Below are positions 1-10,400 of a stretch of 64,000 nt of DNA, in pieces (within the stretch, counting starts at the first letter, position 1; each line of letters begins with the position of its first letter). A program made the position numbers and the translations under genes. The notes under the pieces are model-generated. The model was not told the origin of the DNA. It saw only the letters and a list, made by a program, of their open reading frames with translations, and ran no database searches. The stretch is from NCBI GenBank assembly GCA_035610835.1, contig CM069454.1, forward strand, positions 58,138,580-58,202,579, read 5' to 3'. Source of the DNA: Ophiura sarsii (lineage: Eukaryota > Echinodermata > Ophiuroidea > Amphilepidida > Ophiuridae).

Positions 1-239
1 GTGACATTTTTTAACCAACTTGTAGCTTAATAGAAGAAAACCCCTAAACATTGCAATATGGTAACAATGGCAGAGATCTTTAATTTAGCAGACAGCAAAA
101 TTTAACCACACACATACATTTTTCTGTGAAACTGGTAAAATAGTGTTAAAATACATGGGGAATTTGGTAAATTTTCAATTTTTTAAGTTTAAGAAATCAA
201 CCTTCTCAAAGCAAATATTCCACAACAGGGGAAAATTGG

Positions 240-420
240 GTCAACAAACTTGTAAAACCACTTAATTTTGCGGAGGACCTTAAATTCACGAAATTAAATC
301 CTCGTAAAATAAACCATGGTTAAAGCTTAGAATCGGAAAATTAAGATCCAAAATTAAATCTTCGCAAAATGTTGGCTTTCGGTAAATCGCGAAATAAAGT
401 ACCCACGAATTAACGGGTAA
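240..420. repeat. Dispersed GCGAAATTAAAT-type repeat fragment
   Basis: AT-rich non-coding sequence with repeated phrases such as GCGAAATAAAGTACC and TTCGCAAAATG. The same phrases recur at 47776-47990, where they lie between CTGTAAAA-type inverted ends. It looks like a degraded, end-truncated MITE copy. No coding potential is seen. Confidence 0.4.
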
Positions 421-1009
421 GGCCTGATTGATTGATCGATTGATTGATTGATTTATCTAATTATTTATTTATTATTTTATTTTTATATATACCCAAAATG
501 ACCTAGTAAATGGGGTCACACTCATAGATAAACCAAATGTTAAAAAAATCAACTTATATACCTATATTATTTGTAGTAAATACCTTTATCATTGTACTGC
601 GCATTAAGCATATCCCCCCCCCCCCCCCCCCCCCTCCCCCGGGACAAAGCTGGAAAAAAAGGTTTTGATTTCCTTCAGTTTTAATGTATATCTTTATTTG
701 AATAAGCAAAATTTCCCTCCAACTACTAAAATTTCCCGGGAAGGGGCTTCATGAATTCCACATTTGTTCCAGGCCTCGGACCGGACCATCCTGATAATAT
801 ACATGTTGGCACAAATGTATGTAATATTCCTGCATAACAATGTCACCGTGTAACTTTTAATTTCACAGTCTGCGTGTCAATTCAGATCTATATTTATTTT
901 TAACCGTCGGCCGGTGGACAGGCTGAATTGCCTGCCTGGATTACCATCCGCTCGCTGTACAAATGTAGTTTGTATAATAGTCTACTGTCTACCCACTTGC
1001 AAAGTAAAG
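421..1009. other. Non-coding stretch with simple repeats
   Basis: It contains a GATT-type tetranucleotide run (about 427-455) and a poly-C tract (about 616-635). No ORF with recognisable protein features is present. Confidence 0.5.
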
Positions 1010-1225
1010 GGGCCACTAAGAGAGATTTATTGGCGCTAATATCACACAAATTTCAAAAATTAAAGCTACGGTCAAGCCTAATAACCTAACCCCGAGGCAC
1101 CCTTTCCAAAAAAAAATTTCAGCGGCCAAAGCGAAGGGAAAAGGGCCCCCAGGGCTCGAACCCCGGACCTCTGGGTTCAAAGGCAGACGATCTACCGCTA
1201 GGCCACAGGGGTTAACCATACATGG
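1010..1225 (-). repeat. tRNA-derived SINE head
   Basis: On the minus strand, about 1215-1140, there is an A-box-like TGGCCTAGCGG and a B-box GGTTCGAGCCC at tRNA-like spacing. The anticodon arm and T-stem do not fold canonically: the loop is too long and stem pairs mismatch. This is therefore a tRNA-derived SINE or pseudo-tRNA rather than a working tRNA. Pol III promoter function is inferred from the boxes only. Confidence 0.55.
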
Positions 1226-1319
1226 CTCAGTATACTTCACCATGCATATACCCCTGGGGCCATTATTTCATCGAAACACTGCCGAACCGGGTGACACAAG
1301 CACACCGCATCGTAGTAAT

Positions 1320-1670
1320 TGGTAGTACTCAAGGGTGTTAGGGTTAAGTTAATGAGTCCAAAATTGAAGAAAAAAAATGAAAATGGAAAAATCGAAGAAA
1401 AAAATTGCTCCATAAGGCTATATTAAAAACATCTTTTGTCTCAAAGCTCTTCAGTTTTTCAAAACCTAATACGGAATGCGGGTTTTTTTATCGTTTTTTT
1501 ATTTCTTTTTTTAAATATAAAATATTGAAATCCTTGGAAAAGTGACCTTTTTGTATTTAAAATCGGTGCAATTTTGTTTTGGTTTTTGGGTTTTTTGAAG
1601 AAAGAAAAAAAGAAGAAAAAAAAAAGATTTAAAAAAAAAGATTTTTTAAGATTTTTGTTTTTCTAATGTG
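1320..1670 (-). repeat. Dispersed A/T-rich repeat, copy 1
   Basis: It shares phrases (CTCAAAGCTC, CGGAATGCGG, the ATATTGAAATCCTTG block) with 17240-17490, where they occur in the opposite orientation. Both copies are bordered by long A/T runs. No protein is recognisable. Confidence 0.45.
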
Positions 1671-1970
1671 CATCAATAACCTAACGGGCGCGGGATATAG
1701 CCTAATAGAGCAGCTTTCAGAACGTTAAACAGTAAAACACAGGTTATGTCCCCATACAGACATCTCTGGATCTCCACATGCATGGAATCAAAATAGGCAT
1801 TTCCCGGGAGGCATTTGGGCATGCTCAAAATTTGCTTTAAATTCTCCCATTTGTACAGGGTTAGAAGTTAGAATTTCGATGACAATTCGCGCAAACAGAT
1901 TGTATTAATCTCAGTTGATTCTCGTAAAGTTATACCTACATGAATCAAATGATTCCTCTGAATGTTAATT

Positions 1971-2226
1971 AACACTTTCCACGGGGCAATCATCTGCAGA
2001 CGACAGTTCCAAAATGTCACAAAATCTTTATAGCATGTCAAAATTCGTGAATTTTATCACCATATTTGGAATCACCATGAGAAATACATCAAAATAAATA
2101 AGTACAGAAATGCCTAGTATTGATTGGTTCAGTAATCCTTGAGATAAATGATGAAAGTTGGGAAAGGTTTCTGAAAAATCTGGGTTTTTTATATGGTCAA
2201 ACTAATTAGCAGCGTGAAAAAACGTT
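1971..2226 (+). mobile_element. CACTTTCCACGTGG MITE, copy 1
   Basis: A roughly 240-bp unit starts with AACACTTTCCACG and ends with the degenerate inverted complement. It contains a conserved interior (AATCACCATGAGAAATAC, CATGCCTAGTATTG). Four further copies lie at 6902, 30441, 33280 and 39746 in this window. It is a non-autonomous TIR element of unknown superfamily. Confidence 0.7.
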
Positions 2227-2298
2227 GAGAGAATCACAACTGATTTGCTCACTCTATAGCAAAATTCTATGATTTATGAATGATACAATAAAAATCGT

Positions 2299-2746
2299 CA
2301 GCCTGCTTTGATAATTCCCTAACTCACTTTTCAGCGAAATTTAGCTTTTTGCATAAATCATGACTTCATTACATTATGCACATGCTGTAATAATAACTAA
2401 GTCATTGACCAATTCAAAGTGTTGATAAATGCAACATTTCAATCCTGCCTAAGTCAGCCTTGTGAGTTAGGCAGATTTTAATAATGATGTAAAATGTTTA
2501 AAATGGGTCATATTAAATCGCATTAGGCCTATAACAAGCCACATTTTACTTAAAGGTATATCTCCAACTTAAATTCTACCCAACAGTTACTGCTCCTGTA
2601 GGAATTCACCTGCACTATTCATGGTGCTATTAAACATATTGTCAGCCTGCTTCGATAATTGCCTAACTCACTTTTTATATTTTTGTTGTTTTCTAAAAAC
2701 TAGAAAAATGAGTAAGGTAATTATCTAAGCAGGCCGACGAAATGAA
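2299..2746. repeat. Inverted-repeat cluster (CCTAACTCACTTTT)
   Basis: Segments at about 2299-2335 and 2641-2680 share GTCAGCCTGCTT..GATAATT..CCTAACTCACTTTT. The segment at about 2700-2746 is its inverted complement, giving a hairpin at 2641-2746. This is probably a small foldback MITE. No coding potential. Confidence 0.5.
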
Positions 2747-2954
2747 AATTAAACAGCACTTCGATAGCTTAAAGTTCCTTACCAGTATAAGAATCTCAGT
2801 TAAAACCTACACTCTCAGATAACAGTTGTTCAATTCAATTCAATTCAATTTTTTTTAAAATAAAATATATCTGGGATACTTCAACACCATACCATTATCA
2901 TCGCTGTGCTGTCAAAACATTATGTCTTCTTCTTATGTCTCCTTATGTCTTCTT

Positions 2955-3150
2955 CCGGCCCTTCAGCATGTATAAAGTAAAACTGCCCAATAGTTATGCA
3001 CACGAGGTGTTGCTTTAAACATGTTCAGGGGCAAGACAAGGTTTTGATAGATGTGTTTTAGGCCCTTGAACATGTGTTTAAAGCAGACTGCCCATTGGTT
3101 ACACATAGGAGATATTACTTTATACATGCCGAAGGGCCGGGTGGAGAGCA
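2955..3150. repeat. CTTGAACATGT dispersed repeat, copy 1
   Basis: It contains the paired phrases CTTCAGCATGTATAAAG and GGCCCTTGAACATG around AACATGTTCAGGGGCAAGA. The same phrases recur at 26826-27172, 33945-34175 and, diverged, at 40600-40790. Orientation varies between copies. The repeat is non-coding. Confidence 0.6.
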
Positions 3151-3417
3151 GCAATGTTATATAACAAGTCAGGTACTGTGTAACATTTGCCTCCTATACA
3201 CACATGTGTGCGGTAGAAGGGGAACATGATAGTTTCCTGTTGGGGAAGTACTTAAATCCAAAATAACCGTTTATAAATATTTCAACCTCGTTGTTCGGGT
3301 GTCTGGACATTTAATAACAACAACAAATCAAAGACTAAAATCATTTTCATAAAAACTCCCCTGATAAGGCCAGTTGTAGAATGTAAGTCCATGCCAAACA
3401 ATGGAAAATGTTGACTT

Positions 3418-4241
3418 TTAAAGGTGTATGTTCTGATCACTTTTTTTGGCTATGATTTTTTTCTTCAGATCAAGATATTTTGATAGCAAAAGAATCCCCA
3501 TATTTTTCTCATTATTTCTGCAAAATCTTAGGGCCGGTAATGTTCCATTTATACCTTATAGCAAGCATGTGCCACCTGCGGCCCGCGGGCCACATGCGGA
3601 CCGCCGGCCTCTAATCTGCGGCCCGCGAAGCAATCCAAAATTCCCATCGATGAGGCCTGTTTTAACCGGAACTCCCTAGGTTTACACAAAAGAAGGTTTT
3701 TAGTGGTGGGCTCCCTTATAATTAGTAGGGTGACGCGCTGCATTTAGTAAATATAACTCGAGGCGTGATTGCGTGTTAAAATCCCTGGTTAAAATAGCGC
3801 CTGCAGCAGCAACAGCGAGTAAAAATAGGAAATTACACGAAGAAAAGCGGGTATTCAATGAGCAATAGATTGAGGATTATTCTTGCTAAGATTCCCCTCC
3901 CTTTATTACTCCTCCTCCGGACGTGTTTTGGAATGTTTAACAATTACTGTGGCCCGTGAATTGATTTCAAAATCACAATGAGGCCCGGTGGTAGAAAAGG
4001 TTGCACATGCTTGCCTTATAGGCTAAAATGTGGTGAATTACTGCCAAAGGTGGTTAACCACCCGCTAGTTTATGTACTACTCAATGGGCAAATTTCTCGT
4101 GACCCTGTGCTTCTAAAATAAGAACCATTGGAGTTATGCAACTCAAACTTTGGAACGCGACAATATCAAGGATGACCTTTCATGTAAAATAGAAACCATC
4201 AACTTGAAAATCGGGCAAGCAATCAGAACATCTACCTTTAA
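3418..4241. mobile_element. TTAA-target MITE (with nested hAT MITE)
   Basis: The ends are TTAAAGGTGTATGTTCTGAT on the left and ATCAGAACATCTACCTTTAA on the right, an inverted pair bordered by TTAA. A relative without the insertion lies at 16124-16476 and shares the AACTTGAA, ATGAAAGGTCATCCTT and GAGTAGTACA phrases. TTAA targets are typical of piggyBac- and Kolobok-like elements, and the superfamily is not resolved. A hAT MITE interrupts it at 3562-4013. Confidence 0.75.
3562..4013. mobile_element. hAT-type MITE with 8-bp TSD
   Basis: The element is 452 bp, flanked by perfect 8-bp repeats CCTTATAG at 3554-3561 and 4014-4021. The inverted ends begin CAAGCATGTG. Just inside is TGCGGCCCGCGGGCCACATG, a motif I associate with hAT-family non-autonomous elements in animals. 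No transposase is visible. The 8-bp TSD supports the hAT superfamily. Confidence 0.8.
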
Positions 4242-4631
4242 TATCAAACCCAAATTAAGCTAATTTATTAAGGCATTTTTAACTTTAAAACCCAACATTT
4301 TGCTCCCCCCAACCACCGCCAAATTTGGCCTCATTCCCTGATTTCTTTATTTTAAGTGCCAGTCGACCAACGCGAGCGCCAGCTACGCCCGACAAGCGAC
4401 AACCCTGTGAGCATTTTATTTAATACCTGGTAAATTACTTTTTTTGAGCACTGTATAAAATTTGCTCATCTCCGGATCTACGTCTTTCCCCCTACATCAT
4501 TGCAACTCTCAATTTCCCTCAATTAATTGACACTTAATTTGTACATGGTACATATGTCTGGTGGTATGTGCGCTTAGTTTTACTTACAACCTTTTAGGCA
4601 ACAACAAAAAAACATGTTCTACAGGCCCAAC

Positions 4632-5014
4632 CCCCGGGGGGGGTACTCGGATTTGGTTTGGTCGGGGGTGTGCCGCTGGAGATTCAAAACCCATACCCAT
4701 TTTTAGGGGTGATTTTGGAAAAATCGGTACCCATTTTTAGGGGTTTTGCTTCATTTTAGACCAAATTTTCGCAAATTATTGGGAAAATAGACCCAATTTT
4801 TGCAAATTTTCGCGAAAATGGACCTAAGTTTGGCAAATTTTCGCGAAAATAGACAAAAATTTCGCGAAAATAGACCCATTTGTAAAAAGTGACCCCATTA
4901 TTAGGGATTTCCAGCACAAAATCATACCCCATGTTTAGGGATTTTGTGCCCAAAAAGATACCCATTAGAGCGGCACACCCCCGTATACCGTCTTAGGCGA
5001 GTACCCCTCCCGGG
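4632..5014. mobile_element. G-rich TIR element (TGTGCCGCT family), copy 1
   Basis: About 45-bp terminal inverted repeats start CCCCGGGGGGGGTACTCGG on the left and end with a complementary GAGTACCCC...CCGGGG on the right. GGTGTGCCGCT and AGCGGCACACC lie inside the ends. The interior is a short tandem array of TTCGCGAAAATAGACC-like units. Related ends lie at 35800-36140 and 61800-62215. Confidence 0.65.
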
Positions 5015-5120
5015 GCCCAACCGACCCAATTATTTTTAATCTGTGAGAGAAAAAAATTACATGCAACTGAATACCAACCCAAATAAATTTTTCGGCATGA
5101 CAAATTACGGCGACATTTTT

Positions 5121-5270
5121 CAAGATTTTATTAATTTATTACGTTCATTTTGAAGAGGAAAAATGAAAAAAGGAAGAAAAAGAGAAGATAAAGAAGCCTG
5201 CCCGACCGACCCAACCTGAGGGTCTGTTTGCCCGTAGAACAGGTTTATTTTTTCTGTGGCCTTGGGTGTT
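5121..5270. repeat. CCCGACCGACCC repeat fragment
   Basis: It holds CCCGACCGACCCAACCTGAG followed by CCCGTAGAACAGG. The same pairing is found at 36625-36700 and 9030-9100, so this is the right end of a dispersed TIR family. No gene is supported. Confidence 0.45.
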
Positions 5271-5533
5271 TCATATATCCAGAGGTGTATCATATCCAGG
5301 GGTGTAAATAGAAAATACAGAAAGAGAAAACTGTCCCATTTCCTGAATCTCTGCCTCTCAATATGGTTGAGTGGCAAGATGTTTGTAGCAGGTACAGTGT
5401 CCAAATGAACTTACATGTATAGGGAGAAATGTATTACTGGTTTATTATTACTTTTATATCAATTTATTTGCTCATTCATCAGTGGTGTTTTTTCAGTCGC
5501 CTTACTAAAATGAATGTAAAGATATCTTTTCAG

Positions 5534-5725
5534 AGAGTCGGGGGAAGTGCCATGAAGCTTTGGATGCCATCTTCACCTCCGGTCACATTTCCATATTTTG
5601 GACAATCAAGGACAGCAGATCATCATGGCAAAGCGACTGAGCTACATATACATGATATAGTACATGTATGGTACATAATAGATGGCCTCAAAAGCTGTTG
5701 CGCTTCAAAACCCAACTCTGAAAAG
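5534..5725 (+). other. Possible upstream exon of the PARP gene (uncertain)
   Basis: A good acceptor (ATATCTTTTCAG) precedes 5534. AAAAG|GTATTT at 5725 is a plausible donor that leaves phase 0, the phase required by the exon at 7214. The frame that reaches this donor shows no recognised domain. A second frame reads FWTIKDSRSSWQ, resembling the start of a WWE domain (two Trp about nine residues apart), but it meets a stop before any GT donor. It may be a real exon, a decayed exon or chance. Confidence 0.25.
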
Positions 5726-5799
5726 GTATTTAGTTGAATCAATATATCAGTCAAACATTAACCTCCATTATATGCTACATGCACAAGCAAATTTATTTT

Positions 5800-6060
5800 A
5801 TATTCCCTCCTCTCCATTCCCCTCTCCTCTCCCATCCCTCCCTCCCCTCATCTCATCTGCATCTCCTTCCAATCTTCTCCTCCCCACTCAGCTCCCTCCC
5901 TTACTCATCCATATTCCTGACACTTGCATTAACTTATTTCTCTCACAAAAATCCAACATCTTTAATATATAATGATCATTCCTCCACCCACCTCCTCTTC
6001 TGCCCCCTCCCCTCCCCCACTCAACTGGTGTTGATAGTAAACCTTTATTCCCACCACTGA
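5800..6060. repeat. Pyrimidine-rich low-complexity tract
   Basis: The + strand is dominated by CCTCCC, CTCC and TTCTCC runs with little G. Open frames here reflect this composition and are not taken as genes. Confidence 0.6.
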
Positions 6061-6077
6061 CAGTTTAGCTTGCATCC

Positions 6078-6247
6078 TTAACCCTAACCAGCCAGGCTAT
6101 GTTTTTGTGTGGAGACCGGGGGAGAAGGACAAAGTATGAATTGATTACCCAACAAATGATGATGTCAACAAAATCAATGCTATATCATGCACATGGACAT
6201 TGTTTTTGGCCGTAGTGAATCGTAGTGCTACGGAAGGTTAGGGTTAA
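6078..6247 (-). mobile_element. TTAACCCTAACC MITE, short copy
   Basis: A 170-bp element lies between TTAACCCTAACC and its complement GGTTAGGGTTAA. It is the inverted counterpart of 62481-62777, sharing CACACAAAAACATAGCCTGG and ACGATTCACTACGG. This copy lacks the tRNA-like segment of the longer copy. The TTAA plus CCC-type ends would fit a piggyBac-like target preference, by inference. Confidence 0.65.
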
Positions 6248-6642
6248 TATCCCGAACCTGAAATCAAAATTCAACGTCTTTGCAATAGCATTACCCTCCC
6301 CACCCCCACCCCATCCCTCAACTCACCTGGTGTTGATAATAAACCCATATTCCTATTCTCAAAAATCCTGTACACATATATTAAATCCCTAAATCAAAAT
6401 CCAACATCCTATCTCACACAACAATCATCTCAACTCAACGAGGCAATGATTAATACGATTTAACTTTAAGTTCCTGTTCCCGAGACGAATACAATGCATC
6501 CGTCCACATGTCCGACTGTCCCGGCATTTAATGGTCTAGTTATGACCAATACAATACTACACATTGATGACTGTATACAGTCCCTACAGGGTGTCGCCTT
6601 GTCAGTATTAGACAAACGGATGCTATCCTGAACAAGCGTGTT

Positions 6643-6742
6643 NNNNNNNNNNNNNNNNNNNNNNNNNNNNNNNNNNNNNNNNNNNNNNNNNNNNNNNNNN
6701 NNNNNNNNNNNNNNNNNNNNNNNNNNNNNNNNNNNNNNNNNN
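6643..6742. other. Assembly gap (100 N)
   Basis: Exactly 100 undetermined bases, the usual placeholder for a gap of unknown size. It lies upstream of the WWE exon and may hide PARP exon sequence. Confidence 0.95.
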
Positions 6743-6901
6743 CCGATACGCACTACAGACTGTAACAAAAAAAAGTTATACAATTGCAATTTCATTTTTA
6801 ACCCAATATTAAATCATCCAGCGTCAAAATCGTTTACACTCTGTGATATAAGTTATGTGTTAACTAACGAAAGAGTTGACTCGTTGTGGAGTATGGTCAT
6901 C

Positions 6902-7127
6902 AACACTTTCCACACGGCAGGCGTCTGCAGACGACATGTCACAAAATGTTTCAAAAATATCAAAATTATTTTACATGTATTTAATCACCATGAAAAATGC
7001 TTTAAAATAAGCACAAACATGCCTAGTATTGGTTCAGTAATCCTTGAGATAGTCTTTGAAATTTGTGGATGGTTTCTGACAAATCTGTTTTGTATGGTAG
7101 AACTAATGGCCGCATATGGAAAGTGTC
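6902..7127 (+). mobile_element. CACTTTCCACGTGG MITE, copy 2
   Basis: It starts AACACTTTCCACACGGC and ends GGCCGCATATGGAAAGTGT. The interior shares ATGCCTAGTATTGGTTCAGT with the other copies. It sits just upstream of the WWE-coding exon of the PARP gene. Confidence 0.7.
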
Positions 7128-7213
7128 AATAGAAGTGTTGTATTAAGTCCGCAATAGTGAGATAATTATTAATTTAAGATTTCTTATAGTCTACATATAT
7201 CTTCAATTTTCAG

Positions 7214-7440
7214 TCTGCCCAAGACACCACAAGCGATGTAGACGGGGACACCTTAGAGAGGGCATACGAGGATTATCTGACAGGACATGGTAATAAGATG
7301 TTCCCATTCTCCACCCATGAGAACAACTACCAACTCAACTTTGAAACCATGCAGCAACAAAATGTCCGTTACGAGACACGGAGGAATGTGCGCAGAAGAC
7401 CAAAGTTTCAGACCATGTCTGATCGATGGCAACTTGAAAG
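7214..7440 (+). CDS. PARP exon: C-terminal half of WWE domain
   Basis: The acceptor TTCAATTTTCAG precedes 7214 and the donor AAAG|GTGCTG follows 7440. The exon is 227 bp, incoming phase 0 and outgoing phase 2. It encodes LERAYEDYLTG, then YQLNFETMQQQN and RRNVRRRPKF, the hallmark end of a WWE domain. The aromatic/acidic first half must come from an upstream exon. Confidence 0.85.
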
Positions 7441-10400
7441 GTGCTGTATCATTAAGACATTTGTAGGGCTTGCGAAATAAGGAATTAAGAACCAGGAACT
7501 ACTTATTACTTTTTGGCTATTCAAAAATGTCATAGATAGAAGAAAATAAGGACCCTAAATACGTAAGACCATTGTATGAAAAGTAGACCCTTTTTCCTGA
7601 TTTTCCTTGTTTTGATACCCTAAACATGTTACGTACGTAACGTGCCCTGGCTTCAAAAACCACCCTAATTATGTGATTTCTTGGACGCGCATGATACCCC
7701 CTTGCAATGACCGCTGAGCACCCCGGGGGCAATTCGTCACATACCAGAGGCTATTTAGAGGGTAAAACAACATAAATATGTCGTATTGAACATGGGTGTA
7801 AAGGAATAACCAGGGGCAATGTTCTATGTAAAAGTTGCTCCTGGTGACAAAATGTACATAAGAACCAGGGGCATGCATAGAGGCCGGTACATTTACTCCT
7901 TGCTCCTGCTTGTTTCAAGCCCTGGAGATAGAGATCATGTGCTTTGGATTAGCGGCCATATTGGAGGAAACACTAAACTCTATTCAAGTATCGCTTCTCT
8001 AAACGTTAATGCCATTTTTAGGTCGTCCGTAGGAAGAGACCTTATGCTTCGTCTGTCTGTGTAGTCAGTTGTGTCTGTCAACAATTTGGTATACACTTTT
8101 TGTTTTGTCCATTTCTTTTCCATACAATGACCAATTGCAACCAAACTTTGGTCATAGATGCACCATGGAAACCTTCATATGTTAATGAGGTCAAAGGTCA
8201 CATACCAAGGTAAAAGGTTATCTGAGGTCAAGATGTAAAATTTAGTACACACTTTTTTTATTGGCCATTTCTTTTCCATACAATGACCAATTGCAACCAA
8301 ACTTCGGTCATAGATGCAACATGGAAACCTTCATATGTTAATATGATCAAAGGTCACATACCAAGGTCAAAGGTCATCTGAGGTCAAGATATAAAATTGG
8401 CTGCATATGTAAAATTGATTACATTTAAACAGATGAAGTACAATTGCAACCAAACTACCCATATAAACGGACGACCTATTTGGGACCGCTGTCCCTATTT
8501 TTTCAAGTAATCTTAACATTCCAAGTATAAATGTTCACACCATAACCTTCCTAGATGTGTCAGTATCCAAGGACTCGAACAACTCTCTCCAAACTGATTT
8601 ATATTGCAAACCCACTGACACATACTAATATTATTTACTTCTAGTTGTCACCCCCCTCCCCCCTCCCCCTCTCTCACATCTGTAAGATCATACCTTACAG
8701 CCAAGCTCTACGTCTTAGACATATTTGTTACACAGATGCTGCCTTTTGAACATGTACCACTCTTCAGATTTGGCCCCTAATATTAAATGTCACAAATACA
8801 ACAGCAAATTGGTCAGCTCCAAAGTATCTGCCATCCCCCATGTTGACACCCTTACTTATAAGAACAAAGAGAGTAACAACAGGGTCCCTCTTGTTGCCAC
8901 ATACTCAAATCATGTAAAATTAGTCGGGTTTTTTTGCCGAAAATCTGTCGAACATTTTTTTTTACACATTTTTAAAAAGATTTCCGAGTTTTGCAGATTT
9001 TGGTGACATTTTAGGTTTAAAAAAAAAACCAACAACCCATCCAACCGACCCTACTTGACAGGTCCGTCCACCCGTAAAACAGAGTTGTTGTTTTTCATCA
9101 CCTTATATCATTGTTTCCAACATTCCTCTTACAACACAGGCAGCAGAAATCCCAAGATAGTTCTATAAATGAGGACATTTTCCCGAAAACCTGGGTTATG
9201 AAAGGCATGCTTACAAGCTCGGAGCCCAAGCTGATCCGTCTCAACCCCAAAGAGGAAGAATACCTAGCAGTGAAGAAGATGTTCCTAGAAACCATGGGCG
9301 ATGATGTGAACATACTGGCTGTAAAACGTGTGCAGAATAGGGATTTGTGGGAAGATTTGTATAGGTGAGTGTGTAATCATTCCGAGTCATTTTAAAGATA
9401 TAAATCGTAAACATGCAGCTATGCCTGTGTTTGAGTATGCACCCACCACCAGGGCTACAAAATCCGCAGGAACAGGAAAAAAATACCTAATTAGTTAGCT
9501 TTAAAATGGATCTGAAATGTCTAGAGAGCGACGGAATGAAGCTAATTTCTGGCAATGACATGAAAAGGCAAGGATTTCATGCACTTCACATATCTTTCCC
9601 CAAGATTTTACTCTTACCTCCCTCTGTTGAGGCTGGTGCCGCCACTTCCTGGAGCTCCATCCCCACAATGGTGCTTTCCAGGCAAATGGATGTTTCAATG
9701 GTCCATGGTATTTCAAGTCACAAATTTTGAAGAAAATTATTATTCAACAAAAAAGATGATGAAAATGTACAAACATTGATTCATTGTACTGTGTAATAAT
9801 TTTATTTTTTTGTTTTTACTCTTTTTTATCGCAGAAAAAGAGAACAGATGAAAAGGAAGAGTAAGCATGTGCTAGAAAAGCAACTATGGCACGGCACAAA
9901 GCGAGACAGCTCAGAGGCGATATGTCGGCAAAACTTTGATTTCCGTATCAGCGGCTCCAGAGTGGGGACTCTCTATGGTCAAGGCAGCTATTTCCATTGC
10001 AATTCAAGCTACTCCAACTCATACACCACGCTGGAGAACAACGTCCGCAGGATGTTCCTTGTTCGAGTCCTGGTAGGATCGTACATCACAGGTACTTCTG
10101 ATATGAAGCGCCCTCCGCCAAAAGATCCGTACAAACCACTCGGGGATCTTCATGACTCGTGCGTCGATGATGACAGCGATCCATCCATCTTTGTTATATT
10201 TGAGACGAGTCAGGTCTACCCGGAGTATATTGTAGAATACAACAAGTCATCGGATAGCGTAGCATCTATTGCACCGCAAGCATCTTCTCGCGCAGTTCCC
10301 AAATTGACTTTGAACCAATTAGCCCTTATACACTATATAAACATGCCCACAGCTTATACCCCATCTCACTCTCTATCCCATCGAAGCTCAACTGCCTCAT

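Noticed and set aside
1140..1215. Functional tRNA gene (Gln-like anticodon)
   Set aside because: The anticodon loop is too long and the T-stem has mismatches. It is better explained as a SINE head.
5682..6060. Two overlapping Pro/Ser/Leu-rich frames
   Set aside because: They follow from the pyrimidine-rich tract: no start context, splice sites or motifs.
8140..8400. Nuclear-receptor response elements (AGGTCA repeats)
   Set aside because: Half-sites are part of a tandem repeat, and spacing is not specific enough to claim regulation.
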